Origin: an uncultured Bacilli bacterium
GTDB lineage: Bacteria > Bacillota_I > Bacilli_A > RF39 > UBA660
Reading direction: 5' to 3'
Length of the DNA: 27,211 nt
Assembly (NCBI GenBank): GCA_947598345.1
Contig: CANQFF010000006.1
Coordinates: 1-27,211, forward strand
Part shown: piece by piece, positions 16,411-24,252 of the stretch
How positions within the stretch are numbered: the first letter of the stretch is position 1
Layout: each line of letters begins with the position of its first letter
Made by a program: the position numbers and the translations under genes
Notes under the pieces: generated by a model
Seen by the model: the letters and a program-made list of their open reading frames with translations, nothing else
The model's database searches: none
Told to the model about the DNA's origin: nothing

Positions 16411-16440
16411 ATCACCACTACCTTATCCTTTTACACTAAT

Positions 16441-16469
16441 ATTTTATCAAAAAAATATAACTTTGTCGA
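16441..16469 (-). promoter_or_regulatory. Sigma-A promoter of the nucleoside kinase-gap unit
   Basis: TCGACA (16464-16469), 17 bases, TAAAAT (16441-16446), with TG before the -10 (TTTTTTTGATAAAAT). Five of six matches in each hexamer. Confidence 0.8.
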
Positions 16470-16500
16470 TAAAATTACAACAAAATTATAAAAAAGAGTG

Positions 16501-16743
16501 TCAAATTAACTTATCTATATCTTTAGGTACTTTATCGTTGACAACCGCACTTATTATTTTATCTTCTTGATCCTTAGAAACATCTCTACCTGTCATCTTA
16601 CTTAGTGTCTGTATAACTTCTCTAAGAGTACCCTCATTCTTTAAATCATTTTGTTGTAATTTTTTAGCAAGATCTATAATAGTATCTTTACCAACATTAG
16701 TTTTCTTTTCTATTCTATTAAAAAAAGAATCTGAAAATGCCAT
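16501..16743 (-). CDS. spoVIF: Stage VI sporulation protein F-like (SpoVIF)
   Basis: An 80-residue protein matching the small SpoVIF (YjcC) family: FFNRIEKKTNVGKDTIIDLA near the start, then LREVIQTLSKMTGRDVSKDQEDKI, and KVPKDIDKLI at the end. In Bacillus subtilis this protein is made late in the mother cell and is needed for normal spore coat and resistance. The family is typical of Bacilli rather than Clostridia, which helps place the organism. AGGAGG sits seven bases before the ATG. It follows the ligase-like gene by 45 bases. With gpr in the same window it points to a spore-forming ancestry or lifestyle. Confidence 0.88.
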   Translation of the reverse strand: MAFSDSFFNRIEKKTNVGKDTIIDLAKKLQQNDLKNEGTLREVIQTLSKMTGRDVSKDQEDKIISAVVNDKVPKDIDKLI

Positions 16744-16788
16744 AAAAAAACCTCCTACACTATTTTATGTAAAAGGTTAAAATTAGTT

Positions 16789-18096
16789 CTATTCTGAAAT
16801 AGAAAGTATAAGTCCTACAATAATATAGAAAATAGGCGCAACGATTATTACACTTATATTAGCAAATGCTTGAACACTGTAAGCTATAAATCCACTAAAC
16901 ATTATAAGTAAAAGTTTATTTTTAGATTTTATTCCCTTCAAAAAAACTAATAAATGTAATAAAAGAAATGGTACAAGCCCTATTATACCCGTTGTTGAAA
17001 ATGTGTGCAAATAAACATTATGTGCATTATCTACAACATATCTTTTTTCTGGTTTATTTACTTCTACAGTATCATTAGTAATAATAATTTCATAAGAGCT
17101 ATCTTTGTCTTTATTTGGATACGCTAAATAAAAATTATCAAAACCAACTCCAAATAGAAAATTATTTTTAATTATATTTAGACTATTTTTCCATATTTCT
17201 ATTCTTCCATTCGTCATTTCATCGTAGTCAGTTTTTTCAACACTATTTTTAAATAAACATAATTCACATCTATTATTTGAATATATGGTATTATTTATTA
17301 ATAAAGTTAAAGTAAACACTATTACTGATAACAAACATATAATAACAAATTTTTTTAATACAAGAAAATTTTTTATAAAAAGCAGAAAAAATAAAAATAG
17401 CAAAATTAAAACGAATGTTATTATTGGTCCCATAGACTGAGCATTGACTAAAGATATCAATAATAAAATAATTATTATATATTCTTTTACACTAGATTTA
17501 TTTTCCATAAGAAAATTACATACAATTATACCTAAAGTAGTAACAATTAAACTTCCAAAAAAGTTAGGATTTAAACATAACCCACTTGCCATATTTACAT
17601 CTTTTTGATATCTTATGATGAAATTAAATGGTGTATAAATCTGTAAAATTCCATATATAGAGTTTATAACTGCGATAAATACTACTAATTTTATAAAATT
17701 ATGTATATCCTTTTTTGTACCATTAAATCTCCAATTTATAAACAGTAAATAATACGCAATTACTGATAAAAATCCTTCATGTCTTGCATATGAACCAAAC
17801 ATAGCAATTTCCTTATCAATTGAAAATACGGTTGCCAGTACTCCAGATAAAATAGTAGCTAAAAATATATAATCACACAACTCTATTTTTCTTTCTTTAT
17901 ATATCAAATCTCTTATATAAATATAAAGTAATATTGGTGATGAGAAATATAAAATAATACCTGGATTAATCATATCATAATTAGCAATTACATTATATTG
18001 TTCTAATACTTTTGACATAAATTTAACAAGTGGTACACCAATTATTATAAGTAAACTAAAAATCTTAAGTATTTTCTTATTACAATCTTTATACAC
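16789..18096 (-). CDS. O-antigen ligase/polymerase-like membrane protein (Wzy_C type)
   Basis: About 435 residues with roughly ten to twelve hydrophobic segments. The Wzy_C/WaaL-like signature is visible: the glycine-rich GSYARHEGFL, LNPNFFGSL, then after a large outward loop NGRIEIWKNSLNIIKNNFLFGVGFDNF and the histidine motif DNAHNVYLHTFSTTGIIGL. Such proteins join or polymerise lipid-linked sugars on the outer face of the membrane; in Gram-positives they build capsule or teichoic-type glycans or glycosylate proteins. A TTG at 18108 is possible but has no Shine-Dalgarno; the GTG at 18096 follows GGGTGA, so it is preferred, with moderate certainty. No glycosyltransferase genes are nearby. Confidence 0.82.
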   Translation of the reverse strand: MYKDCNKKILKIFSLLIIIGVPLVKFMSKVLEQYNVIANYDMINPGIILYFSSPILLYIYIRDLIYKERKIELCDYIFLATILSGVLATVFSIDKEIAMFGSYARHEGFLSVIAYYLLFINWRFNGTKKDIHNFIKLVVFIAVINSIYGILQIYTPFNFIIRYQKDVNMASGLCLNPNFFGSLIVTTLGIIVCNFLMENKSSVKEYIIIILLLISLVNAQSMGPIITFVLILLFLFFLLFIKNFLVLKKFVIICLLSVIVFTLTLLINNTIYSNNRCELCLFKNSVEKTDYDEMTNGRIEIWKNSLNIIKNNFLFGVGFDNFYLAYPNKDKDSSYEIIITNDTVEVNKPEKRYVVDNAHNVYLHTFSTTGIIGLVPFLLLHLLVFLKGIKSKNKLLLIMFSGFIAYSVQAFANISVIIVAPIFYIIVGLILSISE

Positions 18097-18127
18097 AACA
18101 TCACCCAAATAATAATATCATAAAAAG

Positions 18128-18158
18128 AAAAAAAAGAAAACTTTATTAATTGTTTTCT
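18128..18158 (-). terminator. Intrinsic terminator of der
   Basis: Seven-bp stem (AGAAAAC with GTTTTCT) with the der stop codon in its loop, followed by eight T on the minus strand. Confidence 0.7.
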
Positions 18159-19462
18159 CCCTTGTTCTTAAAATTTATAACAATTGGTGTTCCACTAAAA
18201 TCAAAAGATTCTCTTATTTTATTTTCTAAATATCTTTCATATGAAAAATGTATAAGTCCTTTACTATTTACTTGAATATTAAATGTTGGTGGCATAGTAC
18301 CTACTTGAGTTGCAAAATATATTTTTAATCTCTTGCCTTTGTAACTAGGAGGTATATTTAATTCATAAGCATCCATTATAACTTTATTAAGTAAACTAGT
18401 TTTTATCTCTTTCTTACTATTCTCATATGCATTTAAAATTTCAGGCATAAGTGTATGTATTCTTTTTTTAGTCTTTGCACTTAAAAATACAACTTTTGCA
18501 TAAGGCATAAAAGCAAAATTAGCTTCTATTTGTTGTTTCCACTTTTTCATTTCTGTTTCTTTATCATTTATTAAATCCCATTTATTTACAGCAATAACAA
18601 CAGCTTTTCCAGCTTCTATTGCATAACCTGCAATATGCTTATCGTGTTCAATAATACCTTCTTCTGCATTAATTACAATAACACACACTTGTGATCTATC
18701 TATTGCTTTTAAACTTCTAAGTAAACTATATTTTTCGATATTTTCATATACTTTACCTTTTTTTCTCATTCCAGCAGTATCTATTACTACATATTTTTCA
18801 TTATTGTAATTAAATTCAGTATCTATAGCATCCCTTGTTGTTCCAGCTATATTAGAAACGATAACCCTATCCTCATTTAAAATTGCATTTACTAGACTAC
18901 TTTTACCTACATTTGGTCTTCCTATTATACAAAACCTAACCTTTGTATCGTCACTTGAATCTTCAAACTTAGGAAAATTACTAGTAACTAAATCTAATAA
19001 ATCATATATTCCGTCACCTTGTTCACCACTTACTTTTACTAAGTTTTCAAATCCCAATTCATAAAATTCGTATTCTGTTTCTTTAATTTTTTTACTATCA
19101 CATTTATTTATTGCAACTATAACTTTATTAGAAACTTTTTTTAGCATATCACGAACTAAAAAATCATCTCTTGTAAGACCTTCTTTTCCATCAACTACAA
19201 AAATTACTATATCGGCTTCATCTATAGCTAAACTAGCTTGAACTTTTATTTCATCATTAAAACTTTGATTACCAATTTCAACACCACCAGTATCAATTAA
19301 ATGAAAATTATAATCTTTGTAACTTGCACTTCCATATACTCTATCTCTAGTAACACCTGGTGTATCCTCTATTATTGATATTTTTCTACCAACTATCCTA
19401 TTAAATATAGTACTTTTACCTACATTTGGTCTTCCTATTAATGCTACTACTGGTTTTTTCAT
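18146..19462 (-). CDS. der: Ribosome-assembly GTPase Der (EngA)
   Basis: A 438-residue protein with two GTPase domains in tandem, unique to Der. Domain 1 has GRPNVGKST (10-18), DTGGVE and NKCD; domain 2 has GRPNVGKSS (about 180-188), DTAGMRKKGKV and NKWD. The C-terminal KH-like domain ends FDFSGTPIVINFKNKG. It is essential for 50S subunit maturation in bacteria. CGGAGGTGATT precedes the ATG, and a consensus promoter is 30-60 bases upstream, so it is an independent unit with its own terminator. Confidence 0.98.
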   Translation of the reverse strand: MKKPVVALIGRPNVGKSTIFNRIVGRKISIIEDTPGVTRDRVYGSASYKDYNFHLIDTGGVEIGNQSFNDEIKVQASLAIDEADIVIFVVDGKEGLTRDDFLVRDMLKKVSNKVIVAINKCDSKKIKETEYEFYELGFENLVKVSGEQGDGIYDLLDLVTSNFPKFEDSSDDTKVRFCIIGRPNVGKSSLVNAILNEDRVIVSNIAGTTRDAIDTEFNYNNEKYVVIDTAGMRKKGKVYENIEKYSLLRSLKAIDRSQVCVIVINAEEGIIEHDKHIAGYAIEAGKAVVIAVNKWDLINDKETEMKKWKQQIEANFAFMPYAKVVFLSAKTKKRIHTLMPEILNAYENSKKEIKTSLLNKVIMDAYELNIPPSYKGKRLKIYFATQVGTMPPTFNIQVNSKGLIHFSYERYLENKIRESFDFSGTPIVINFKNKGENN

Positions 19463-19493
19463 CTAGTTAATCACCTCCGAAATAAGCATATTA

Positions 19494-19522
19494 ATTATAC
19501 TAAAAGCTCCTTTATTTGTAAA
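19494..19522 (-). promoter_or_regulatory. Sigma-A promoter of der
   Basis: TTTACA (19517-19522), 17 bases, TATAAT (19494-19499) on the minus strand. It lies between the pilin terminator and der. Confidence 0.87.
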
Positions 19523-19550
19523 CATTTTTTGCAAATTTTTTTAATATACC

Positions 19551-19578
19551 AAAAAAAATATCAATGTGATATTTTTTT
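19551..19578 (-). terminator. Intrinsic terminator of the pilin-like gene
   Basis: AAAAAAATATC, loop ACATT, GATATTTTTTTT on the minus strand: an 11-bp stem ending in a T-run, 11 bases after the stop codon. Confidence 0.75.
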
Positions 19579-19589
19579 ATATATTAATA

Positions 19590-19982
19590 TTATTCAGTGC
19601 TAAGCGTCATAACTTGATCATCTGAAGTCTTTTTACCTGTATCTCCACAATCTACTTTTAGAACATTATCAGCAGTAGTTACTGTACAACTAACATTATT
19701 TCCAGCTACTATTGTATTATCTTCCTTCCATTCAGCATTTTTCATTTTGAAGTTCTCTTTTACTTGAGATAATGTTGGTAAACTAGCATTATTTGTTAAC
19801 ATATATGCTACCGCATAAGCAGTTTCTACAGAGCTTACAACCTCTCCTGCTGAACTTACCCTAGCACTACTTCTACTTTGGTTAATTATTGATAATACGA
19901 TTGGAGTTGCTATTAATGCAATGATAGCTAAAATAACTATTACTGCCAATAATTCTATCAAAGTAAAACCTTTATTCTTCAT
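19590..19982 (-). CDS. Type IV pilin-like protein with class III signal peptide
   Basis: A 130-residue pseudopilin-like protein. The prepilin motif KG|FTLIELLAVIVILAIIALIATP puts the peptidase cut after G5, with F at position 1 and E at position 5 of the mature protein; the long hydrophobic helix packs the pilus core. The C-terminal globular part is short and has two cysteines (NVSCTV and VDCGD) that could form a disulfide. Relatives are competence (ComG) or other Gram-positive type IV pilus/type II secretion filaments. No prepilin peptidase, ATPase or ComGB-like gene is in the window. GGTGGTGA precedes the ATG. It may have its own promoter at the end of gpr and is closed by a terminator. Confidence 0.9.
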   Translation of the reverse strand: MKNKGFTLIELLAVIVILAIIALIATPIVLSIINQSRSSARVSSAGEVVSSVETAYAVAYMLTNNASLPTLSQVKENFKMKNAEWKEDNTIVAGNNVSCTVTTADNVLKVDCGDTGKKTSDDQVMTLSTE

Positions 19983-20015
19983 TTTTTCACCACCTTCATA
20001 TCTACCTACAATATA

Positions 20016-20044
20016 ATCTTAACAGTTTTAATTTATTTTGTCAA
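20016..20044 (-). promoter_or_regulatory. Possible promoter of the pilin-like gene
   Basis: TTGACA (20039-20044), 17 bases, TAAGAT (20016-20021). The -35 overlaps the final codons of gpr. The -10 is 4 of 6. Confidence 0.5.
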
Positions 20045-21047
20045 TATCATGAATAGAATTATTTATTGATTGAGCAATGATATTAGATAATTTTTTTATA
20101 ACAAAATCTATTTCTTTTGGTGTTACCATTAAATTATATCCAACTGGGTTTAAAACTTCATATATAAGTTTTTGAAGTTCGTCATCGTTTAATGTTCCTA
20201 ACACACCAAGTAAAAATTCCTTTTCTTCTTTATTCTCCTCTATTTTATGTTTTAAATAATTGACATTATTAAATGTTAATTTGCTTTTAGGTGTTTTCAT
20301 ATATTCCTTATTAAAAGCATAATTTTTATAAATGAAATTAATAGTATCTGATACTATTACCGATGCATCAACTACAGTTGGAACTCCTATTGCTATAACA
20401 GGTATACCAATAGTTTCTTCACTTATTTCTTTTCTTTTATTTCCTATCCCACTACCAGGATGTATTCCAGTATCAGTAATTTGTATAGTCTTATTTAACC
20501 TTTCTATAGATTTACTGGCAAGTGAATCTATTACTATCAAATAAGTAGGTTTTACTTTATTTACTATAGATTCTATTATGTCGCTAGTTTCAATTCCAGT
20601 TTCACCCATTACTCCAGGACTTATCGCAGCGACTCTTTTATAATTACTACTCAATTTAGAAAGTAAATATAAATGGTTAGTAACTATGATTTCATTAACT
20701 ACAAGAGGTCCTAATGAATCTGGAGTTGATTTGTCATTTCCAAGACCTATCACAATTCCGAAAGATTGATCATCTATTTTTAATAAATCTTTTAATATTT
20801 TAGTAAGTGCATCTGCAACCTTACTTGCATTTTCACTATCTGTTACATCTTCAAACTCTAAAGTTATATATTTTCCTTTTTTCTTACCAAGTGCATTATT
20901 TGAATCCAATTTTACATTTGTTATTGTAATATCATTTATAGTATTAGTTTCATAATTCACACCACTCAGTTTCTTTTCTTCTTCTATGTAATCTATTGCC
21001 AAATCTGTTCTAATTTGATATTTTTCTAAATCTACTTCATTATTCAT
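20028..21047 (-). CDS. gpr: Germination protease Gpr (spore SASP endopeptidase)
   Basis: From the preferred ATG at 21047 (after GGTGA) it has 339 residues; upstream TTG codons lack a ribosome site. The zymogen-type N-terminus MNNEVDLEKYQIRTDLAID matches Gpr, which is made as an inactive precursor in the forespore and cuts itself. Conserved blocks are TPDSLGP (D110), SPGVMGETGIETSDII, IDSLASKSIERLN (D174) and TDTGIHPGSGIGNKRKEIS, IGVPTVVDA. The two aspartates correspond to those essential in the Bacillus enzyme (family A25). In germination it degrades the small acid-soluble proteins coating spore DNA. It is adjacent to rpsT, as often in Firmicutes, here divergently. No clear sigma-G promoter was seen upstream. 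Confidence 0.95.
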   Translation of the reverse strand: MNNEVDLEKYQIRTDLAIDYIEEEKKLSGVNYETNTINDITITNVKLDSNNALGKKKGKYITLEFEDVTDSENASKVADALTKILKDLLKIDDQSFGIVIGLGNDKSTPDSLGPLVVNEIIVTNHLYLLSKLSSNYKRVAAISPGVMGETGIETSDIIESIVNKVKPTYLIVIDSLASKSIERLNKTIQITDTGIHPGSGIGNKRKEISEETIGIPVIAIGVPTVVDASVIVSDTINFIYKNYAFNKEYMKTPKSKLTFNNVNYLKHKIEENKEEKEFLLGVLGTLNDDELQKLIYEVLNPVGYNLMVTPKEIDFVIKKLSNIIAQSINNSIHDIDKIN

Positions 21048-21088
21048 ATATTTCACCAATATTATTTTTAACAAATTTATTTATTTTA

Positions 21089-21117
21089 TTGCTTTTTTTA
21101 TATTTTTTTGTTAAAAT
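21089..21117 (+). promoter_or_regulatory. Probable promoter of rpsT
   Basis: TTGCTT (21089-21094), 17 bases, TAAAAT (21112-21117), about 30 bases before the start codon. The -35 is only 3 of 6 but position and spacing fit. Confidence 0.55.
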
Positions 21118-21146
21118 ATGTGTATATGTGGCTTGGAGGTGAACTT

Positions 21147-21410
21147 ATGCCAAATCTAAAAAATGCAAAAAAAAGAGTTTTAGTAAATGAAAAGAAAGAA
21201 AAAGCTAACAACGAATTTGCTGCTAGTATGAAAACAGCTATTAAAAATGTTGAAAGAGCTGTAGCTTCTAAAGACAAAGATAAAGCTCAAGATAAATTAA
21301 AAATAGCTATTAAAGCTATTGATAAAGCTACTAATAAAGGAGTAACTACAAAAAATACAAGCGCTAGAAACAAATCTAGATTAAGTAAAAAAGTCAATAC
21401 AATGGAATAA
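21147..21410 (+). CDS. rpsT: 30S ribosomal protein S20 (bS20)
   Basis: An 87-residue basic protein, normal for bS20, from the ATG at 21147 behind a strong GGAGGTGA. An upstream in-frame TTG at 21108 would add residues that no S20 has. The sequence MPNLKNAKKRV, the central helix KTAIKNVERAV, then AIDKATNKGVTTKNTSARNKSRL are characteristic. It binds 16S rRNA in the 30S body. It is one of the few plus-strand genes here, divergent from gpr and convergent with the pilin/lectin-like gene. Confidence 0.97.
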   Translation: MPNLKNAKKRVLVNEKKEKANNEFAASMKTAIKNVERAVASKDKDKAQDKLKIAIKAIDKATNKGVTTKNTSARNKSRLSKKVNTME

Positions 21411-21422
21411 TTATCCGTTTTT

Positions 21423-21455
21423 AAAATAAAACCGATTTTCTCGGTTTTATTTTTT
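21423..21455. terminator. Bidirectional terminator between rpsT and the pilin/lectin-like gene
   Basis: A perfect 13-bp stem (AAAATAAAACCGA with TCGGTTTTATTTT) with a 5-base loop. T-runs occur on both strands, so it can end both convergent transcripts. Confidence 0.92.
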
Positions 21456-22842
21456 AGTTATTTAATGTTAAGGCAATACGGAATGATATTATGTCTTCTA
21501 CACTACCAGCACCAGCAGAAAAGTTAAACATACCTCCATCAGTACCATTGTTATAACTGCCACCACGATTTATCCATGGGCTAGTGGAAGAAATAAAGGT
21601 TGTCGAATCTCCATACCATCCACTAGTTTCCCCTAGAGCTTGTCCTTTGTATAATGCATTGTTTACATTTGTGTCTACATATTTATCATAATAGTTTGTA
21701 TTATTTATAAAAAATGTAGAATCAAATCCTGAATTTAATATGATATCATTAAGATTTCCCATCACTACTTCAGATGATCCTCCACTCATATCATATATTC
21801 CATATATATTTCCTGTTGTACTTGCTCCTGTTCCATTTGTTTCTTCATCATATGAATATGAACCGTTTGGTAAAGATCCTTCTATACTTGGTTTTCCACT
21901 GCTTTTACCTGTTATAAAATTTGACGAATCATTTTTATATACCTCTTTATTTTCTCCTACATAATCACTATTTCCATACTTTCCATATTTACTTTGAGAT
22001 AAGTAGGCTACTGCTGCCCATTCACTATTTTTCATCATATGTGTATTTACAATGTTTGAATTTATATTAAATAAATTACTGCTTCTACTCATAGACCTTG
22101 CTGCAAAGAAGAAATTTGATACATCATTATTTCTTAGCGATTGTACATTTGGTAATATTCTTATTCCATCTGCATTTTCACAATTTATATCTGTACATTC
22201 CAAATCGTTTTGATTTTTTCCCAAAGTAAGATGACTTGTTTCAAATTTTCCTACCCAAAATCCACTTAATTCCTTATCACCAAATGTGAATGCAGGATGT
22301 GTATACCATTCACTCGTAATAGTCCCACTATAGCTTGCTTGTCCTTGCTCTTTTGTAGTTTTATTTACAAATTTTATATCTATTTCACCAGGATGCGTCG
22401 CATCAGTTCCACTTTTTCCATATGTTCCTCTTATCGTATATGAAAATCTTGGTATCCATACAAACATAGCTTTTACTTCACTACTAATATCTAATTCATC
22501 ATCTACTTCTTTTACAATTCCATCTTCTAGTATTACTGCATTTGCCCACTCTTGGTTTGTATAGTCATACCACTTTTCTTTTACATCTGCCACTTTAAAA
22601 CTACCCAAGTCATAATCATATTTTACTGGAGTTAAATTACCCAAAACAGGTGGTAAGGCTCCTGAAGAATCTTTATATACTTTTTCATCGTATATATTTT
22701 CTAATACTTCTGATTTTTGTTTATCTAATATTATTTTTCTATTTCCCAATATTGCAAGTGTTACTGTAATTAATATAATTGACATTACTAATATTAAATA
22801 CATAATTGAAGATATTGCAAATCCTTTATTGTCTATTTTCAC
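21454..22842 (-). CDS. Pilin-like anchored protein with FGE-sulfatase/C-type-lectin-like domain
   Basis: About 462 residues from a GTG at 22842 (AGGTG five bases upstream); an ATG at 22857 adds five residues but has a poorer ribosome site. The N-terminus KIDNKG|FAISSIMYLILVMSIILITV looks like a prepilin peptide, but the usual glutamate at mature position 5 is serine. The exported part contains FVWIPRFSYTI, FWVGKFETS, KNSEWAAVAYLSQSKYG, TGNIYGIYDMSGGSSEVV, then WINRGGSYNNGTDGG and SFRIAL at the end. This order is that of the FGE-sulfatase/C-type-lectin fold. The active-site cysteines of true formylglycine-generating enzyme are absent, so a binding role is likelier. The C-terminal block resembles variable regions of retroelement-diversified proteins. 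Confidence 0.82.
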   Translation of the reverse strand: MKIDNKGFAISSIMYLILVMSIILITVTLAILGNRKIILDKQKSEVLENIYDEKVYKDSSGALPPVLGNLTPVKYDYDLGSFKVADVKEKWYDYTNQEWANAVILEDGIVKEVDDELDISSEVKAMFVWIPRFSYTIRGTYGKSGTDATHPGEIDIKFVNKTTKEQGQASYSGTITSEWYTHPAFTFGDKELSGFWVGKFETSHLTLGKNQNDLECTDINCENADGIRILPNVQSLRNNDVSNFFFAARSMSRSSNLFNINSNIVNTHMMKNSEWAAVAYLSQSKYGKYGNSDYVGENKEVYKNDSSNFITGKSSGKPSIEGSLPNGSYSYDEETNGTGASTTGNIYGIYDMSGGSSEVVMGNLNDIILNSGFDSTFFINNTNYYDKYVDTNVNNALYKGQALGETSGWYGDSTTFISSTSPWINRGGSYNNGTDGGMFNFSAGAGSVEDIISFRIALTLNN

Positions 22843-22869
22843 ATTAACACCTACCATTCACTACTATCA

Positions 22870-22898
22870 ATTATATAGTAATATTTAAAATAATTCAA
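22870..22898 (-). promoter_or_regulatory. Promoter of the pilin/lectin-like gene
   Basis: TTGAAT (22893-22898), 17 bases, TATAAT (22870-22875). Its -35 is one base away from the -35 of the divergent promoter. Confidence 0.75.
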
Positions 22899-22899
22899 G

Positions 22900-22928
22900 T
22901 TGTTTTTAAGGTTGTTTTATTGTATAAT
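22900..22928 (+). promoter_or_regulatory. Promoter of the metallophosphoesterase gene
   Basis: TTGTTT (22900-22905), 17 bases, TATAAT (22923-22928). The predicted start near 22935 leaves a leader of about 10 bases that contains only the GGTGA ribosome site. Confidence 0.55.
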
Positions 22929-22944
22929 TAAAGTGGTGAAATAT

Positions 22945-23805
22945 ATGAATAATAAGCATATTAAAATTAGATTATGGGTAAAAATATTATTAATTATTGT
23001 TTTTTTAATATGTACTACTATAGTTTATAGCAGATTTATTGAAATTAAAAATTTTAAAGTTAAAGAGTACGCAATAATTGATAAAAACATTCCAAGTAAT
23101 TTTTATGGTTTAAAAATAGTACATATAAGTGATATACATTATAAAGTTACAACTACTAAGAAAGATTTAAAAAAGATAATCAATAATATAAATTCATTAA
23201 AACCAGATATCGTTATATTGAGTGGTGATATTGTTGATTCAAAAATAAATTACTCTAAAAGAGATATATCAGACTTAACTGACCTACTTTCTTCAATAGA
23301 ATTTAATATTGGCAAATACGCAATAAAAGGAGAAGAAGATTTAGATAATTCAAATTGGGAAGAAATTATTAATAATAGTGAATTTATAGACTTAAACGAT
23401 AATTATGAATTAATATATAGCAGTGGTATAGAACCTATATTACTACTAGGTATAAGCTCTAATTATAAAGAAAATCATATTAAAGATACCGTCCAAGATA
23501 TTTATAGTAAAATAGATAGTGATTATAAATATTCAATATTAATTATGCATGAACCAGATTTTATAGATGATATAGATTATTCAAACTTTAATTTAATTTT
23601 AGCCGGACACTCACACGGTGGTTTAGTAAAAATACCTTTTATTGGTGGAATTATTAAAGAGGCTTATTCTCAAAAATATTATGATGATTATTATGACTTA
23701 GGTAATACTCAATTTTATATATCAAGTGGTATTGGGACAAGTAAATATAAATTTAGGTTCCTTAATCCACCATCTATTAATTTTTATAGATTAAGAAATA
23801 AATAA
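22945..23805 (+). CDS. YkuE/YaeI-like membrane-anchored metallophosphoesterase with altered GNHD motif
   Basis: 286 residues from the ATG at 22945, which has GGTGA upstream; an earlier frame-open segment has no ribosome site and overlaps the promoter. One N-terminal transmembrane helix (residues 11-28) anchors an outward calcineurin-like domain. Motifs: SDIHYK (D63, H65), LSGDIVD (D95), MHEPD (H202) and GHSHGG (H222, H224). The third motif, normally GNHD, reads GEED at 129-132, so both the metal-ligand Asn and the catalytic His are replaced by Glu. The other metal ligands are intact. The family includes enzymes acting on UDP-sugar or lipid pyrophosphates; substrate and activity here are uncertain. 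Confidence 0.88.
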   Translation: MNNKHIKIRLWVKILLIIVFLICTTIVYSRFIEIKNFKVKEYAIIDKNIPSNFYGLKIVHISDIHYKVTTTKKDLKKIINNINSLKPDIVILSGDIVDSKINYSKRDISDLTDLLSSIEFNIGKYAIKGEEDLDNSNWEEIINNSEFIDLNDNYELIYSSGIEPILLLGISSNYKENHIKDTVQDIYSKIDSDYKYSILIMHEPDFIDDIDYSNFNLILAGHSHGGLVKIPFIGGIIKEAYSQKYYDDYYDLGNTQFYISSGIGTSKYKFRFLNPPSINFYRLRNK

Positions 23806-23846
23806 TTATTTCTTATTTTTTTACCATATAATTTATTGGTGATTAC

Positions 23847-24230
23847 ATGAATGACAATGATGAAATAAATGCTATAAACATACAACTTTGGACTTTAGTC
23901 GTAGCTCTTGTTTCTGCTGTTATTTCTATTGTCATAACATATAATCAAAAACTTGATTTAGAAAATAAAGATACTCCCTTAGATTCTAAACAGTTATACA
24001 ACCTAACATTATTTAATAGGATACTAGTTCTTGTTTTATCATTTATTTTTTTATATGTAAATTATAAACTGTATGTAATTTATAAAAATAAAGAAAACGA
24101 AGATTTAAAAGCATATATTCTCCAAATTGTAGCATCTGTTCTTGTTATAGTTTCTGGTATAATAGCACTATATGTTGTAGGTCTTTCAGAAACTGAAAAT
24201 ATAGTAGATGTAGAAAATCCAATAATATAA
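23847..24230 (+). CDS. Small predicted membrane protein, unknown function
   Basis: A 127-residue protein with three hydrophobic segments (about 13-31, 57-80 and 88-112) and a short acidic C-terminal tail. I recognise no family. GGTGA sits five bases before the ATG. It follows the metallophosphoesterase after 41 bases, so the two may be cotranscribed, although a TATAAT at 23827 without a -35 might give extra expression. It converges with rny with only 10 bases between stops. Confidence 0.72.
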   Translation: MNDNDEINAINIQLWTLVVALVSAVISIVITYNQKLDLENKDTPLDSKQLYNLTLFNRILVLVLSFIFLYVNYKLYVIYKNKENEDLKAYILQIVASVLVIVSGIIALYVVGLSETENIVDVENPII

Positions 24231-24252
24231 AAAGAAGCTATTATTTAGCCTC
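24229..24252 (-). terminator. Intrinsic terminator of rny
   Basis: Seven-bp stem with one G-U pair (GAGGCTA with TAGCTTC), then five T on the minus strand. The stop codon of rny is in the loop. Confidence 0.72.

Noticed and set aside
16761..16790. CATAAAATA with an upstream AC at 16 bases before spoVIF, resembling a sigma-K promoter.
   Set aside because: Transcription would begin at or past the Shine-Dalgarno, and such a short AT-rich motif is expected by chance. Not strong enough to list.
21454..21600. A complete diversity-generating retroelement around the lectin-like gene.
   Set aside because: No reverse transcriptase, accessory gene or second copy of the C-terminal repeat is visible in the window; only the target-like domain is present.
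23827..23832. TATAAT before the 127-residue membrane protein as a separate promoter.
   Set aside because: No -35-like hexamer at a workable distance; readthrough from the metallophosphoesterase is enough.
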